64,000 bases of DNA from Paraburkholderia azotifigens. Its GTDB lineage: Bacteria > Pseudomonadota > Gammaproteobacteria > Burkholderiales > Burkholderiaceae. The notes under the pieces were generated by a model. The model did not search any database. It was not told the DNA's origin and saw only the letters and a list, made by a program, of their open reading frames with translations. Positions within the stretch are counted from its first letter, which is position 1, and the number at the start of each line of letters is the position of its first letter. The position numbers and the translations under genes were made by a program. This document shows positions 1 through 7,818 of this stretch, piece after piece. The DNA lies in NCBI RefSeq assembly GCF_007995085.1, contig NZ_VOQS01000003.1:1-64000 (forward strand). The letters are read 5' to 3'.

Positions 1-184
1 TCTGGCAAGGCGTCGGGCGAGCCTTTTGCCGCGCCCTTGGGCGAGCCTTTTGGCGAGCCTTTCGGCGAGCCGATTCTACACCGCACGGCGCGCGCTCCTG
101 GTTGCGGAATCAATGATGCGGACGCGCAGATTGCTCTGCGCGCCCGCGGTTTTCATCGTGCGGATCGAGGTGTTCCGCAAGCCC

Positions 185-493
185 TCAATGTCCGACATAG
201 ATCGACTTCATCCCGACGTCGTATTGCGGATGAAAACCCGCGCCCGCTTGCGACGAGCCGTCCGCGACGCCGCCGTATCCGTCCGTGTGCTGCGCATCGA
301 TGCGCGCCTGGGCGGCTTCGATGCCCGCCGGATAATGCACCTTGTCGGCCGCCGGGTTGTAGCCCGCGCTTTCAAGTTGCTCGAGTTGCGCCTGCACATC
401 GGCACGCGTGACGGGTGCATTCGATTGCGCGAACGCAGCGACGGGCAATGCGAGTGCCATAGCGACGGCAGCGGTTTGAATCAGCGTTTTCAT
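185..493 (-). CDS. DUF4148 small exported protein
   Basis: A 102-residue protein of the DUF4148 type, a family common in Burkholderia-group genomes and of unknown function. Residues 1-22 form a clear signal peptide ending in AFA, so the product is probably periplasmic. The mature part starts with a typical TRADVQAQLEQLESAGYNP stretch and is otherwise small and polar. The start at 493 is chosen because a GGAGGG box lies just upstream and the signal peptide begins there; the frame stays open further up but that part looks like noise. A dedicated promoter lies about 50 bp upstream (see 542-574). Family call is confident, function unknown. Confidence 0.85.
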   Translation of the reverse strand: MKTLIQTAAVAMALALPVAAFAQSNAPVTRADVQAQLEQLESAGYNPAADKVHYPAGIEAAQARIDAQHTDGYGGVADGSSQAGAGFHPQYDVGMKSIYVGH

Positions 494-541
494 GATGTTT
501 CCCTCCAGAAGTTCATCAGGTGAGCCCTTGCGATGAAGCAC

Positions 542-574
542 ATCGTAGAGCCCGACAATTAGCCATGAATTAGC
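542..574 (-). promoter_or_regulatory. Promoter with 7-N4-7 direct repeat before the DUF4148 gene
   Basis: Read on the minus strand: GCTAATT, four bases, GCTAATT (568-574 and 557-563), then nine bases and a TACGAT -10-like hexamer (542-547). The 11-bp period and the repeat placed where a -35 box should be are the layout of sites bound by OmpR/PhoB-type response regulators. The same layout recurs at 1256-1288 and 1357-1389. The predicted transcript would have a leader of about 40 bases. Repeats are seen directly; the regulator class is inferred. Confidence 0.6.
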
Positions 575-602
575 GGCCGTTTCGGCGCGCTCCTGCTGTA
601 CA

Positions 603-869
603 TCAATGCGCTGCTCCGGCAGCGGCCTGCATTTCCTGGCGCGCGTCCTGCAGCAACTGGATCGCGCGTCCCGCATGGCCGCCCATGTCGTCGCTGTTGG
701 CGCGCTGCGCGGCACGCATCTGTTCGATTGCCTGCTGCGAGTCGAAATCGGCCGCGGCGATGATGGGATGGCGGCTCAGGAAATAACCCTCGTGAGCGAC
801 CGCGCATCCGCAAACGAAAGACAGCACGCAGGCTGCGGCGGCGATCGTAGCGATGTGTTTCGAGTGCAT
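603..869 (-). CDS. Small putative lipoprotein
   Basis: An 88-residue protein with a hydrophobic N-terminal segment followed by a Cys in a lipobox-like context (SFVCGC, about residues 18-23), so it is probably a lipoprotein. The mature part is short and helical, rich in Ala, Gln and Glu, ending AAAGAAH; no domain is recognised. Start at 869 is supported by a CAGGAG box about eight bases upstream. It follows the Val/Pro/Tyr-rich gene (stop at 931) by 61 bases on the same strand, so the two are probably cotranscribed from the promoter at 1256-1288. Confidence 0.7.
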   Translation of the reverse strand: MHSKHIATIAAAACVLSFVCGCAVAHEGYFLSRHPIIAAADFDSQQAIEQMRAAQRANSDDMGGHAGRAIQLLQDARQEMQAAAGAAH

Positions 870-930
870 GATGTGTGCTCCTGTCGACGATGTTCGTGGT
901 GAATCCAGGGCGTGGCGCATGTCGTGCCGC

Positions 931-1203
931 TCAGCGCCAATAGCCGTAGTAGCCGCGATAGCCCCAATGCGGACGGCCCCAGTAGCCGACCACGACGGGT
1001 GGCGCATAGACGGGCGGAGGCGGCGCGTACACCACAGGCGGCGGTGGCGCATACACGGGCACGACAGGCGCCATCGGAACCACGGGCACCACGGGTGCGA
1101 CGACCGGCGCGATGCCGACGCCGACGAACACATGCGCCTGCGCGGCGCTCACGAGCCCTAAGCCGGGCACAGCGGCGACGGCAACGTGGCGAATCCCTTT
1201 CAT
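931..1203 (-). CDS. Val/Pro/Tyr-rich small exported protein
   Basis: A 90-residue protein: a signal peptide (residues 1-23, ending SAAQA), then alternating Val-Pro runs (APVVPVVPMAPVVPVY), two PPPPV blocks and a C-terminal Trp/Tyr/Gly-rich tail (GYWGRPHWGYRGYYGYWR). The low-complexity proline and aromatic content suggests an extended envelope-associated protein; similar short exported proteins are frequent in Burkholderia relatives, but no function is known to me. The start is set by GGAG six to nine bases upstream. It is first in a probable two-gene unit with the lipoprotein gene downstream. Confidence 0.75.
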   Translation of the reverse strand: MKGIRHVAVAAVPGLGLVSAAQAHVFVGVGIAPVVAPVVPVVPMAPVVPVYAPPPPVVYAPPPPVYAPPVVVGYWGRPHWGYRGYYGYWR

Positions 1204-1255
1204 GTTGTTCTCCTTGACATCCGATGCCGTGTCATTGACGCATCGGTTGATTCGC

Positions 1256-1288
1256 ATTCTGTGCGTCGAGAGTGAGCGAAGAATTAGC
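1256..1288 (-). promoter_or_regulatory. Promoter with degenerate 7-N4-7 repeat before the Val/Pro/Tyr-rich gene
   Basis: On the minus strand: GCTAATT (1282-1288), four bases, GCTCACT (1271-1277), nine bases, CAGAAT (1256-1261) as a -10-like hexamer. Spacing is identical to that at 542-574, and the predicted leader is again about 45 bases. The second half-site is imperfect (5 of 7). Confidence 0.5.
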
Positions 1289-1356
1289 GCGTCCCACGCG
1301 TTGCATCACGTCTTGATACAGCGGGTCATCGCACGAAGAACAGCGCCTCGCATCGC

Positions 1357-1389
1357 TCTCATTTCCCGCTAATTCAGCCCGCCTACGAT
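1357..1389 (+). promoter_or_regulatory. Promoter with degenerate 7-N4-7 repeat before the DUF3563 gene
   Basis: Plus strand: TCTCATT (1357-1363), four bases, GCTAATT (1368-1374), nine bases, TACGAT (1384-1389). The half-site proximal to the -10, the nine-base spacer length and the TACGAT hexamer match the promoter at 542-574. This is the third member of the same promoter group, in opposite orientation. Confidence 0.5.
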
Positions 1390-1535
1390 GCATTCCGTCG
1401 ATGCAGCGTCCCGATCTCAGGCGACTCAAGGCACTTGAAACCCAGCCCGCGCATCGCAAGCACGCCGCCGCGCCGACCCGCAAACACGGTTGACCGGCGA
1501 GCTCATCTCTCATGGCACTACTGAAGGAGAACACC

Positions 1536-1721
1536 ATGTTTAGCGAAATCGCACGCCGTTTCGGCACGCTGCTCACCCACTCACGCGAAAGCGAACGCGA
1601 AGCCTGGCTCGCGTCGTCGCCGGATCTTGCCGAGCTCGAACGCCGCATGCGCATGACCGACGACGCCGACTATCCGTTCCACGTGCACTCGAGCGTCATG
1701 CCGCGCGACTGGATTGCATAA
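1536..1721 (+). CDS. DUF3563 family protein
   Basis: A 61-residue protein matching the DUF3563 pattern: MFSEIARRFGTLL, a REREAWLA-like block, then LAELERRMRMTDD. The family is small, cytoplasmic and of unknown function, and is widespread in Burkholderiales and rhizobia. The start at 1536 follows a GAAGGAGA box; an upstream ATG at 1512 lacks this spacing. The TerB-like gene begins 54 bases downstream on the same strand, suggesting a two-gene transcript from the 1357-1389 promoter. Confidence 0.85.
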   Translation: MFSEIARRFGTLLTHSRESEREAWLASSPDLAELERRMRMTDDADYPFHVHSSVMPRDWIA

Positions 1722-1775
1722 CACACGCCGTCGAACGTCATCGATCGAATCGAAGCAAAGGAAAGGAGATCTGCA

Positions 1776-2231
1776 ATGCGTCACTATCGAAGCGACAGTC
1801 CCGAGGCGGCAGCCCGCCTCGTGGCCGCCTGCCTGCTGTCGGACGGACACGTGGGTATCGACGAACTGGAAGCGCTGGACCGTTACGGCATGGAAGAGCG
1901 TCTGAACATCAGCCGCGCGCAATTCCTCGCGGTCATGCAGCAGATGTGCGAAGACCTGACGACAACCGCCTATCTGAACTGGGGCGACACGTGCCGCCTC
2001 GACCCTGCCGTGATCTTTGGTCTCGCGCAGGACATCAAGGACTGGCGTCTGCGCCGCGAGATCATCGCGCTGTGCGAGGAAGGCGCGCAGGCCGACGGCC
2101 ACATCGCCGACGCCGAAGCGATGTTCATCCGGATGCTGCACTCGGCGTGGTACATGCCGGGAGCGCGCACCATCTACGAAAGCCCGCGTACGCGCGAGCG
2201 TCTCAAGCTCGCGGAGATGGCGCCACAGTAA
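1776..2231 (+). CDS. TerB-like (tellurite-resistance superfamily) protein
   Basis: A 151-residue soluble helical protein. Paired acidic-helical segments (LLSDGHVGIDELEAL near residues 21-35 and EEGAQADGHIADAEAMFI near 101-118) are typical of TerB-like domains, which in this superfamily are thought to bind metal ions. There is no other ter gene nearby, so tellurite resistance itself should not be inferred. A GGAGAT box lies about seven bases before the ATG. It follows the DUF3563 gene closely and probably shares its stress-type regulation. Confidence 0.7.
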   Translation: MRHYRSDSPEAAARLVAACLLSDGHVGIDELEALDRYGMEERLNISRAQFLAVMQQMCEDLTTTAYLNWGDTCRLDPAVIFGLAQDIKDWRLRREIIALCEEGAQADGHIADAEAMFIRMLHSAWYMPGARTIYESPRTRERLKLAEMAPQ

Positions 2232-2256
2232 TGCGTCGGCGCGCTTTTCAAACCAT

Positions 2257-2299
2257 GCGCTTTCCCGTCGAAGGCTCGATTGCCGGGACGGGAAAGCGC
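2257..2299. repeat. Perfect 13-bp inverted repeat after the TerB-like gene
   Basis: Arms 2257-2269 (GCGCTTTCCCGTC) and 2287-2299 are exact reverse complements around a 17-base loop. It starts 25 bases after the TerB-like stop codon. There is no T-tract, so it is at best a weak terminator or a 3'-end-stabilising hairpin. Confidence 0.55.
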
Positions 2300-2459
2300 T
2301 GTCGCATGCGCGCGCCCGTCAGGCCCGCCATGCATCGTCCATAGCACGAATCGCACTATCGATAGCGCAGTCTGCGTGGACACGTTCGCATGAATCGTCA
2401 GTTCCCTTTGTGCGGGCGGGCTGCTTGAATGAACGCTCCCCTATACATGGAGACGTCAG

Positions 2460-3407
2460 ATGTCGAATACGCAAACGGCCCTTGCCTCGTCGAACGCGGG
2501 CGCCATCGCCGCGCATGCGGCGCCCGAAACGCTCGACGTGCGCCGCGTAGCCGGGCGCATCGGCGCCGAGATCCGGGGCATCAAGCTGTCCGGCGCGATC
2601 GATGCACAGACCTTCGATGCCATCCACGCCGCGCTCCTCAGGCACAAGGTGCTGTTCTTCCGCGGCCAGCAGCATCTCGACGACGCCGGCCAGGAAGCCT
2701 TTGCGCGGCGCTTCGGCGAGACTGTCGCACATCCGACCGTGCCGTCCGTCGACGGCAGCCGGCATCTGCTCGAACTCGACTCGCAGCACGGCGCGCGGGC
2801 GAACTCGTGGCATACGGACGTCACCTTCGTCGACGCGTATCCGAAGATTTCGATCCTGCGCGCGGTCGTGATTCCGCCCTATGGCGGCGACACGGTGTGG
2901 GCCAACACGGCTGCCGCGTACGAGCATCTGCCCGAGCCCCTGCGCCGGCTGGCCGACACGCTGTGGGCGCTGCACACGAATGCGTACGACTACGCGTCGT
3001 CGCACGCGAATGCCGACGGCGAGCAGCTGAAGCGCTATCGCGAAGTGTTCACGTCGACGGTCTACGAAACGGAGCATCCCGTCGTGCGCGTGCATCCCGA
3101 AACGGGCGAGCGCTCGCTCGTGCTCGGTCATTTCGTGCAGCGTCTGAAGGGTCTCCCGGCGAGCGAATCGGCGCATCTGCTGCAGGTCTTCCATGACCAC
3201 GTCACGCGGCTCGAAAACACGGTGCGCTGGAACTGGACGCAAGGCGACGTGGCGATCTGGGACAACCGCGCGACCCAGCATTACGCGATCAACGACTACG
3301 GCGACGCGCATCGCGTCGTGCGGCGCGCGACGGTGCACGGCGACGTGCCCGTCAGCATCGACGGCAAGCAGAGCGTGGTGGTGCGAGGCGGCGAAACACT
3401 GCAGTGA
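2460..3407 (+). CDS. TauD/TfdA-family 2-oxoglutarate dioxygenase
   Basis: A 315-residue Fe(II)/2-oxoglutarate dioxygenase. The iron ligands are visible as H118-x-D120 in NSWHTDVTF and H274 in WDNRATQHYA; the oxoglutarate-binding Arg is in VVRRAT near residue 289. Length and motifs suit the TauD/alkylsulfatase AtsK group, which cleaves C-S or C-O bonds of taurine or sulfate esters. No transporter or sulfonate regulator is adjacent, so the substrate is unknown. The start is supported by a GGAGAC box. It converges with the DnaJ-domain gene. Confidence 0.8.
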   Translation: MSNTQTALASSNAGAIAAHAAPETLDVRRVAGRIGAEIRGIKLSGAIDAQTFDAIHAALLRHKVLFFRGQQHLDDAGQEAFARRFGETVAHPTVPSVDGSRHLLELDSQHGARANSWHTDVTFVDAYPKISILRAVVIPPYGGDTVWANTAAAYEHLPEPLRRLADTLWALHTNAYDYASSHANADGEQLKRYREVFTSTVYETEHPVVRVHPETGERSLVLGHFVQRLKGLPASESAHLLQVFHDHVTRLENTVRWNWTQGDVAIWDNRATQHYAINDYGDAHRVVRRATVHGDVPVSIDGKQSVVVRGGETLQ

Positions 3408-3438
3408 AACGCGGTGCGGCCGCCGATGACGGGCGTGA

Positions 3439-4596
3439 CTAGAAGTCGCCGCGGCCGATCGTCGTCGGCTGCACGGCGCCCGGCACCGCGTACAGCGTGA
3501 TGCTGACGTTCGTCGCGTCGACGCCGTTGCCGCTGTCCTGTTCGGTAACGGCGAAATTCTGTGACTTGTACAGGCCGCCGTCGTCGAGGTTCTGATAGCG
3601 GACGTCGTAGCTGCCCGGCGCCACGCCCGCCAGCGTGAAGCTCTTGCCCGCCGGAATGAAGAAGTGCCGCACCGGCTGGTCGAACACCGACGCGTTGAAG
3701 ACGAGCTTCGCGAACACGTCGAAACGGTTCGACGTATTGTCGATCGTGACGGACGAATGGCCGCCGTCCGCGCCGACAGGCATGCCGTCGAGATACGACG
3801 CCGTCGACGGCCAGGGCAGTCCGTTCGGCCCGAGCGCCGGCCTTGCGAAGGTCGGCCGGGCAGACGAAGCATCGCTGCTGGCGACGGAGACGTCGTTGGT
3901 CCACGGTGAGGTCGCCGCCTGTGCCGACGACATCGCCGCCAGCGCGCGCCGCTTGCCGTCAGCATCCGCGTGATCGCGGGCATAGGGCGAGCCATACGGC
4001 GATCCATACGACGTGGACGTGTTGCGCGTGAACGGCCACGGCGTCATCGACTCCGAAATCGCGACATAACCGAAGAATGCGCAGACGCCGATCGCGATCC
4101 AGCTGCGCAGCGAAATCCTGCGCAGTGAAAAGCCCGCTGCCGCGCGCGGCCTGGTCTGCGCGGCACGCGGATCGACGCGCGCCTGCGAGGTCCACGCGCT
4201 CGAACGGGGCTGCGGGCGCGGCGCGGACTCGCGCTTCGTCTGCGCGGCCGCCTGCCAGCTGGTCTGCCGCGCAGTTTGCTGACCCTTTTGCTGACCTTTT
4301 TGCTGACTCTTTGGCTGTGACGACGCTGCGGAACGCAGCGGCGGAGGCGGTGCAGCCGCTGCCGCCGCTTCACGTTCCTTGCGCGCGAGCCACTCGTCGT
4401 GCTCCTTGCGCTGCACGGGATCGCTTAGCACCGCATAGGACGCGTTGATGATCTTCATCACCCGCTCGGCATCGGGATCGTCGATCCGCCGGTCAGGATG
4501 ATATTTCTGACTCAAGGTCTTGTAGGCCGCGCGGATCACCTCTTGAGGAGCATCCCGCGAGACCTTCAGATTGTCGTAATGACTGTGAATCTTCAC
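3439..4596 (-). CDS. Membrane-anchored DnaJ-domain protein
   Basis: About 385 residues. The N-terminus is a J domain with an intact HPD (residues 33-35 from the GTG start), followed by an Ala/Gln/Pro-rich low-complexity linker with short KGQQ repeats. One transmembrane helix (SWIAIGVCAFFGYVAI) follows, and then a C-terminal domain of about 150 residues with a beta-rich look. It probably recruits DnaK to the membrane; the C-terminal partner is unknown. I chose the GTG at 4596 because the J domain begins right after it; an in-frame start at 4677 would add 27 basic residues and cannot be excluded. Confidence 0.7.
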   Translation of the reverse strand: MKIHSHYDNLKVSRDAPQEVIRAAYKTLSQKYHPDRRIDDPDAERVMKIINASYAVLSDPVQRKEHDEWLARKEREAAAAAAPPPPLRSAASSQPKSQQKGQQKGQQTARQTSWQAAAQTKRESAPRPQPRSSAWTSQARVDPRAAQTRPRAAAGFSLRRISLRSWIAIGVCAFFGYVAISESMTPWPFTRNTSTSYGSPYGSPYARDHADADGKRRALAAMSSAQAATSPWTNDVSVASSDASSARPTFARPALGPNGLPWPSTASYLDGMPVGADGGHSSVTIDNTSNRFDVFAKLVFNASVFDQPVRHFFIPAGKSFTLAGVAPGSYDVRYQNLDDGGLYKSQNFAVTEQDSGNGVDATNVSITLYAVPGAVQPTTIGRGDF

Positions 4597-4761
4597 GCCC
4601 TTCCCGATTGCCGTGCTGGTATTTTGTGATGATTCTACGCGAGCGCGAGCGCGCCGGCCGGTTGCGTACGCAGCCAAAGGCCAGCTTTTAAGCGCCGTTG
4701 TGGGCCAGGCCGCATAACGCGCCCGGCCGTGCGGTTCAGCGAGCGGCGTGCGCCGCGAAGT

Positions 4762-5760
4762 TCAGGCGGTTTTCTGGTCGGGCACCCGCACGCCCGGTTC
4801 GACTGCATCGTGACGACGCAGTTGCTGCTCGGTCCAGATCTGGCTGTCCGGAAACCAGAACGCGCCTTCGCGCGGCGGCACGGCCAGTTTGACGGGCAGC
4901 GAAGGATTGAAGATTTTCGACCATGCCGACAGGTACGACGGCGTCTTCAGCAGATATCCGCAGCTCGCCAGCAGCAAACTCGCAACGAGCGCCTCGCGGC
5001 CGATCGCGAGCCCCGGATGTCCGCTGAAATGCACGGGTGTGCCGCCCGTCGCGAGCAGCCTGGCGGGCGCGACGCTGACGGGCACCGGGAAGTCCCGCTT
5101 GACGAAGTAGTCGAGGAAGGCCTGTTCGTCGCTCGACACGAAGATGTTCGTCAGTTGCCGTTCTTCGGCGAGCGTGCGCTCGATCAGCCGGCAGAAGTCT
5201 TCCCAACCGATGGTGTGCGCTTCGAGCTTCTTGTCGGTGCCGCGAAAATGCACGCCGAGCGTCGCCGCGCCGATGCCGAGGCGCCTGCGAATCGTCTCGA
5301 CTTCCGCGCGCATGGGCGCGGTCGGCTGATAATGCGCGCGGAACAGTGCGCTCGCGTGGCGCAGTTCGAGCTTCGGTTCGTAGCGGCGGCGAAATCCGAG
5401 TCCGCCCAGATCGTGCACGACCGACGTCCGAAGCCGCCGGTTCGATGCCGGCGACGCCGGCACACCGACGGTATCGAAGTATTCACCGAACCAGTCGACC
5501 TGGCCTTCGGAATCGCCGTAAATGCCGCCGCGTGCGGAGATGAGCGGCGTGAGGCATTTCTCGTCGCAGTACATCAGGATGAACAGCACCATCTGCATGA
5601 CCGAGAAGAAACCCGAATGCGCGCGAATCTCGATCGCGAAGTAGCCGCGATTCAGACGTTGCTGCGCGTGCAGCGTGATGCGGCCCGGTGTGCTGATCGA
5701 ATGTTTGAAGCGCTCGCTGCGTCGAATGTGTCTCGCGATGTCGATCAACTTGTTCAACAT
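4762..5760 (-). CDS. Fucosyltransferase-like glycosyltransferase (GT23/NodZ-type fold)
   Basis: A 332-residue protein without signal peptide. The motif GVHFRGTDKKLEAHT (about residues 168-182) and the later IFVSSDEQAFLDYF resemble the H-x-R-G-T-D and S-D segments of GDP-fucose-type transferases such as NodZ. Acceptor and donor are unknown; no nodulation or capsule genes are near. It stands alone, with the DnaJ-domain gene downstream on the same strand after about 165 bases. Product class moderately sure, substrate not. Confidence 0.55.
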   Translation of the reverse strand: MLNKLIDIARHIRRSERFKHSISTPGRITLHAQQRLNRGYFAIEIRAHSGFFSVMQMVLFILMYCDEKCLTPLISARGGIYGDSEGQVDWFGEYFDTVGVPASPASNRRLRTSVVHDLGGLGFRRRYEPKLELRHASALFRAHYQPTAPMRAEVETIRRRLGIGAATLGVHFRGTDKKLEAHTIGWEDFCRLIERTLAEERQLTNIFVSSDEQAFLDYFVKRDFPVPVSVAPARLLATGGTPVHFSGHPGLAIGREALVASLLLASCGYLLKTPSYLSAWSKIFNPSLPVKLAVPPREGAFWFPDSQIWTEQQLRRHDAVEPGVRVPDQKTA

Positions 5761-6065
5761 GCCACGTCCCTCTCATGCGCCGGGCAGCCCTTCCCGGCAA
5801 GCCGTCTGTGTTCGAAGGAATCAGGCGCGTGGCGGCGCGGTACGCGACGGCGGCGAGGCGTCCATCGTGCAGGTAGGGCCTGCACCTCGTTCGTCATACG
5901 AATCGGACCGCCGGCCCGATGCAAAATCGGCCAGCAAATAGACGTGTTGCGTCACGCGCCATCTTATAGGGCATAAACGCATGGGTCGAGCGTCGCAAAA
6001 TTGACAGTGTGCGCAGGCATACACTCGGCAATTTTGGGGTGCTTCGCGCTGCTAATCGTATGAAT
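5761..6065. other. Gene-free stretch upstream of the glycosyltransferase
   Basis: No convincing coding sequence. It holds the presumed promoter of the leftward glycosyltransferase (a TATAAG-like -10 near 5963-5968 on the minus strand without a good -35) and joins the chemoreceptor remnant at 6066. Confidence 0.4.
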
Positions 6066-6185
6066 TTATCGCGCGTGCCAAGCGTCTGCGTCGGGCGTCG
6101 TGAACACGGCGACGGCTTCGCGCAGCGCGCGCGCCTGTTCCGCCATCGACTGCGCGGCGGCCGACGCTTCTTCGGCGAGCCGCGT
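6066..6185 (-). pseudogene. Remnant of the C-terminus of a methyl-accepting chemotaxis protein
   Basis: Reading leftward to a TAA at 6066-6068 gives LAEEASAAAQSMAEQARAL followed by REAVAVF, about 40 residues that match the conserved extreme C-terminal part of chemoreceptors (normally LVEEASAAAQSLEEQARALREAV). Upstream of about 6185 the similarity stops and no start, ligand domain or HAMP domain is present. It is best read as the decayed tail of a deleted mcp gene, left between the glycosyltransferase and a small hypothetical gene. Confidence 0.6.
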
Positions 6186-6217
6186 CGGGCGCGAGGTGCT
6201 CCGGGCCACGCCGCGGG

Positions 6218-6430
6218 TCAGCCCTTCATGTCGACCCAGATGCGGCCCCAGGCAGTCGCGTACTTGAGCGCCTGTTCGCCGTCGTAGAAGAAGTCGAGTG
6301 CATTGAAGATGCGAGGCGGCAGACCCGGCTTTTCGATGGTCAGGTCGGCTGCGTGCATACCGTCGTCGCCAACAGCAGCGCTGGCTTGCAGGCGATAGCC
6401 TCGGTGTGTGGTCAGCATGGGAATGGTCAT
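6218..6430 (-). CDS. Small hypothetical protein
   Basis: A 70-residue soluble protein with an ordered-looking sequence (THRGYRLQASAAV near the start, FFYDGEQALKYATAWGRIWVD near the end). No signal peptide, no membrane segment and no family that I can name. Codon use and composition fit a real gene, and an AGAGA-like ribosome site precedes the ATG. It ends just before the chemoreceptor remnant. Confidence 0.6.
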   Translation of the reverse strand: MTIPMLTTHRGYRLQASAAVGDDGMHAADLTIEKPGLPPRIFNALDFFYDGEQALKYATAWGRIWVDMKG

Positions 6431-6615
6431 TGGTACGTCTCTGGCTTCAAACGGAATGGCTGGCGGTAGCGCTTCGCCGCAGCTAGCCGACGCCGCGCTT
6501 CACGCCCGTTCCGATTGCTCTCAGGCCAGGATTCGCATTATCGCGATGCCCCGTTACTGTTCAATGACGGCCGGCGTGATTGCGCGCCGGCCCGTTTTTG
6601 TATCGTTTGATCCGA

Positions 6616-7647
6616 TCAATCGGCGATCGGCTTGCCCGATGCGTCCTTGACCTTCGCCTTCCATTGCGTGCGAATCTCCGACACGACGGCATCCGGCAGC
6701 GTGATGTAGTCGAGTTCCTGCGCCGTCTGGTTGCCGTTCCTGAACGCCCAGTCGAAAAACTTGAGGGTTTCCTTGGCGCGGTCCGGCTTGTCCTGCGCCG
6801 AATGCACCAGCACGAATGTCGCGCCGACGACGGGCCACGCATCCTTGCCCGGCTCGTCGGTGAGGATCTGATAGAACGACTTCGACCATTCGGCGCCCGC
6901 TGCTGCCGCCTTGAAGCTCTCCGTCTTCGGCTCGACGACGGCGCCCGCCGAGTTCTTCAGCGACGTGTAGGTCATCTTGTTCTGCTTCGCGTACGCCCAC
7001 TCCACATAACCGATCGCGCCCGGCAGCCGCTGCACGAACGCCGCGACGCCGTCATTGCCCTTGCCGCCCGTGCCCGTCGGCCAGTTGACGGTCGTGCCTT
7101 CGCCCACCTTGCTCTTCCAGTCTGGGTTCACCTGCGCGAGATAGTGCGTCCAGATGAAGCTCGTGCCGGAGCCGTCGGCGCGGCGCACGACGGCGATGTC
7201 GGTGTCGGGCAGCTTCGTGCCCGAATTGAGCGCGGCGATGGCCGGGTCGTTCCACTTCTTGATCTTGCCCAGGTAGATATCGCCGAGCACGGGGCCCGAC
7301 AGCACCAGCGACCCTGGCTTCATGCCGGGCAGATTGACCACGGGCACCACGCCGCCGACCACGGTCGGAAACTGGAACAGGCCGTCTTTCGCGAGTTCGT
7401 CGTCTTTCAGCGGCGCGTCGGAACCGGCGAAGTCGACGGTCTTCGCCAGCACCTGCTTGATGCCGCCCGACGAGCCGATGCCCTGGTAATTGATGCGGCC
7501 GCCGCCCGTCTTCTGATAGGCATCGGCCCATTTCGTGTAGATCGGCGCGGCGAAGGTGCTGCCTGCGCCCGTGACGTCGGCTGCGTGCGCGAAGGAAAAC
7601 GACAGCGCGCCGATCAGGCCTGCCGCCGCGAGCCATGCGAGTTTCAT
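6616..7647 (-). CDS. pstS: Phosphate ABC transporter substrate-binding protein PstS
   Basis: A 343-residue periplasmic phosphate-binding protein. Signal peptide residues 1-22 (ending SFAHA), then the family start [15 protein letters not shown] with the phosphate loop, [10 protein letters not shown], the FAGSDAPL segment and the [12 protein letters not shown] motif. It supplies phosphate to PstCAB. Those permease and ATPase genes and phoU/phoB are not adjacent; in related genomes they can follow directly, so this is either a solitary copy or a separated gene. An AGGAGG-type box precedes the start and a Pho box lies 115 bases upstream. Confidence 0.93.
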   Translation of the reverse strand: MKLAWLAAAGLIGALSFSFAHAADVTGAGSTFAAPIYTKWADAYQKTGGGRINYQGIGSSGGIKQVLAKTVDFAGSDAPLKDDELAKDGLFQFPTVVGGVVPVVNLPGMKPGSLVLSGPVLGDIYLGKIKKWNDPAIAALNSGTKLPDTDIAVVRRADGSGTSFIWTHYLAQVNPDWKSKVGEGTTVNWPTGTGGKGNDGVAAFVQRLPGAIGYVEWAYAKQNKMTYTSLKNSAGAVVEPKTESFKAAAAGAEWSKSFYQILTDEPGKDAWPVVGATFVLVHSAQDKPDRAKETLKFFDWAFRNGNQTAQELDYITLPDAVVSEIRTQWKAKVKDASGKPIAD

Positions 7648-7745
7648 GATTCACCTCCTTTTGCCGGACGGAGCGGCGCGGTTGGAGCCTGGCTCTGATC
7701 CGATGCGAGACCGCTCGCTGAAAGTTTTGTATGGGATTCGTTTCG

Positions 7746-7779
7746 AAAGTAGACGCGCATCGTGACAACGCGGTGACGG
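7746..7779 (-). promoter_or_regulatory. Pho box and -10 of pstS
   Basis: Minus strand: CCGTCAC, CGCG, TTGTCAC (7762-7779), two 7-base repeats with 4-base spacing close to the PhoB consensus CTGTCAT. Ten bases further comes TACTTT (7746-7751) as -10. This is the standard class of PhoB-dependent promoter in which the repeat replaces the -35 box, so pstS is expected to be induced by phosphate starvation. Confidence 0.7.
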
Positions 7780-7818
7780 ATGAAGCGACGCGCCCCGCTC
7801 ATGCGAGGCGCGTCATGT

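Larger units (their letters stand above)
1204..1535. other. Divergent intergenic region carrying two promoters
   Basis: No gene is supported here. The stretch separates the leftward exported-protein gene from the rightward DUF3563 gene and holds the two related promoter motifs at 1256-1288 and 1357-1389. The DUF3563 leader is therefore long, about 140 bases; no strong hairpin or riboswitch motif was recognised within it. Confidence 0.6.

Noticed and set aside
1..184. Repeats of GCGAGCCTTTT near the left edge and a TAGAAT-like hexamer at the minus strand
   Set aside because: The copies are few and imperfect and any gene they serve lies outside the window, so no feature is claimed.
2319..4007. 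A 562-codon leftward frame across the dioxygenase and DnaJ genes
   Set aside because: It overlaps two well supported genes in other frames, and its translation is Arg/His-rich noise.
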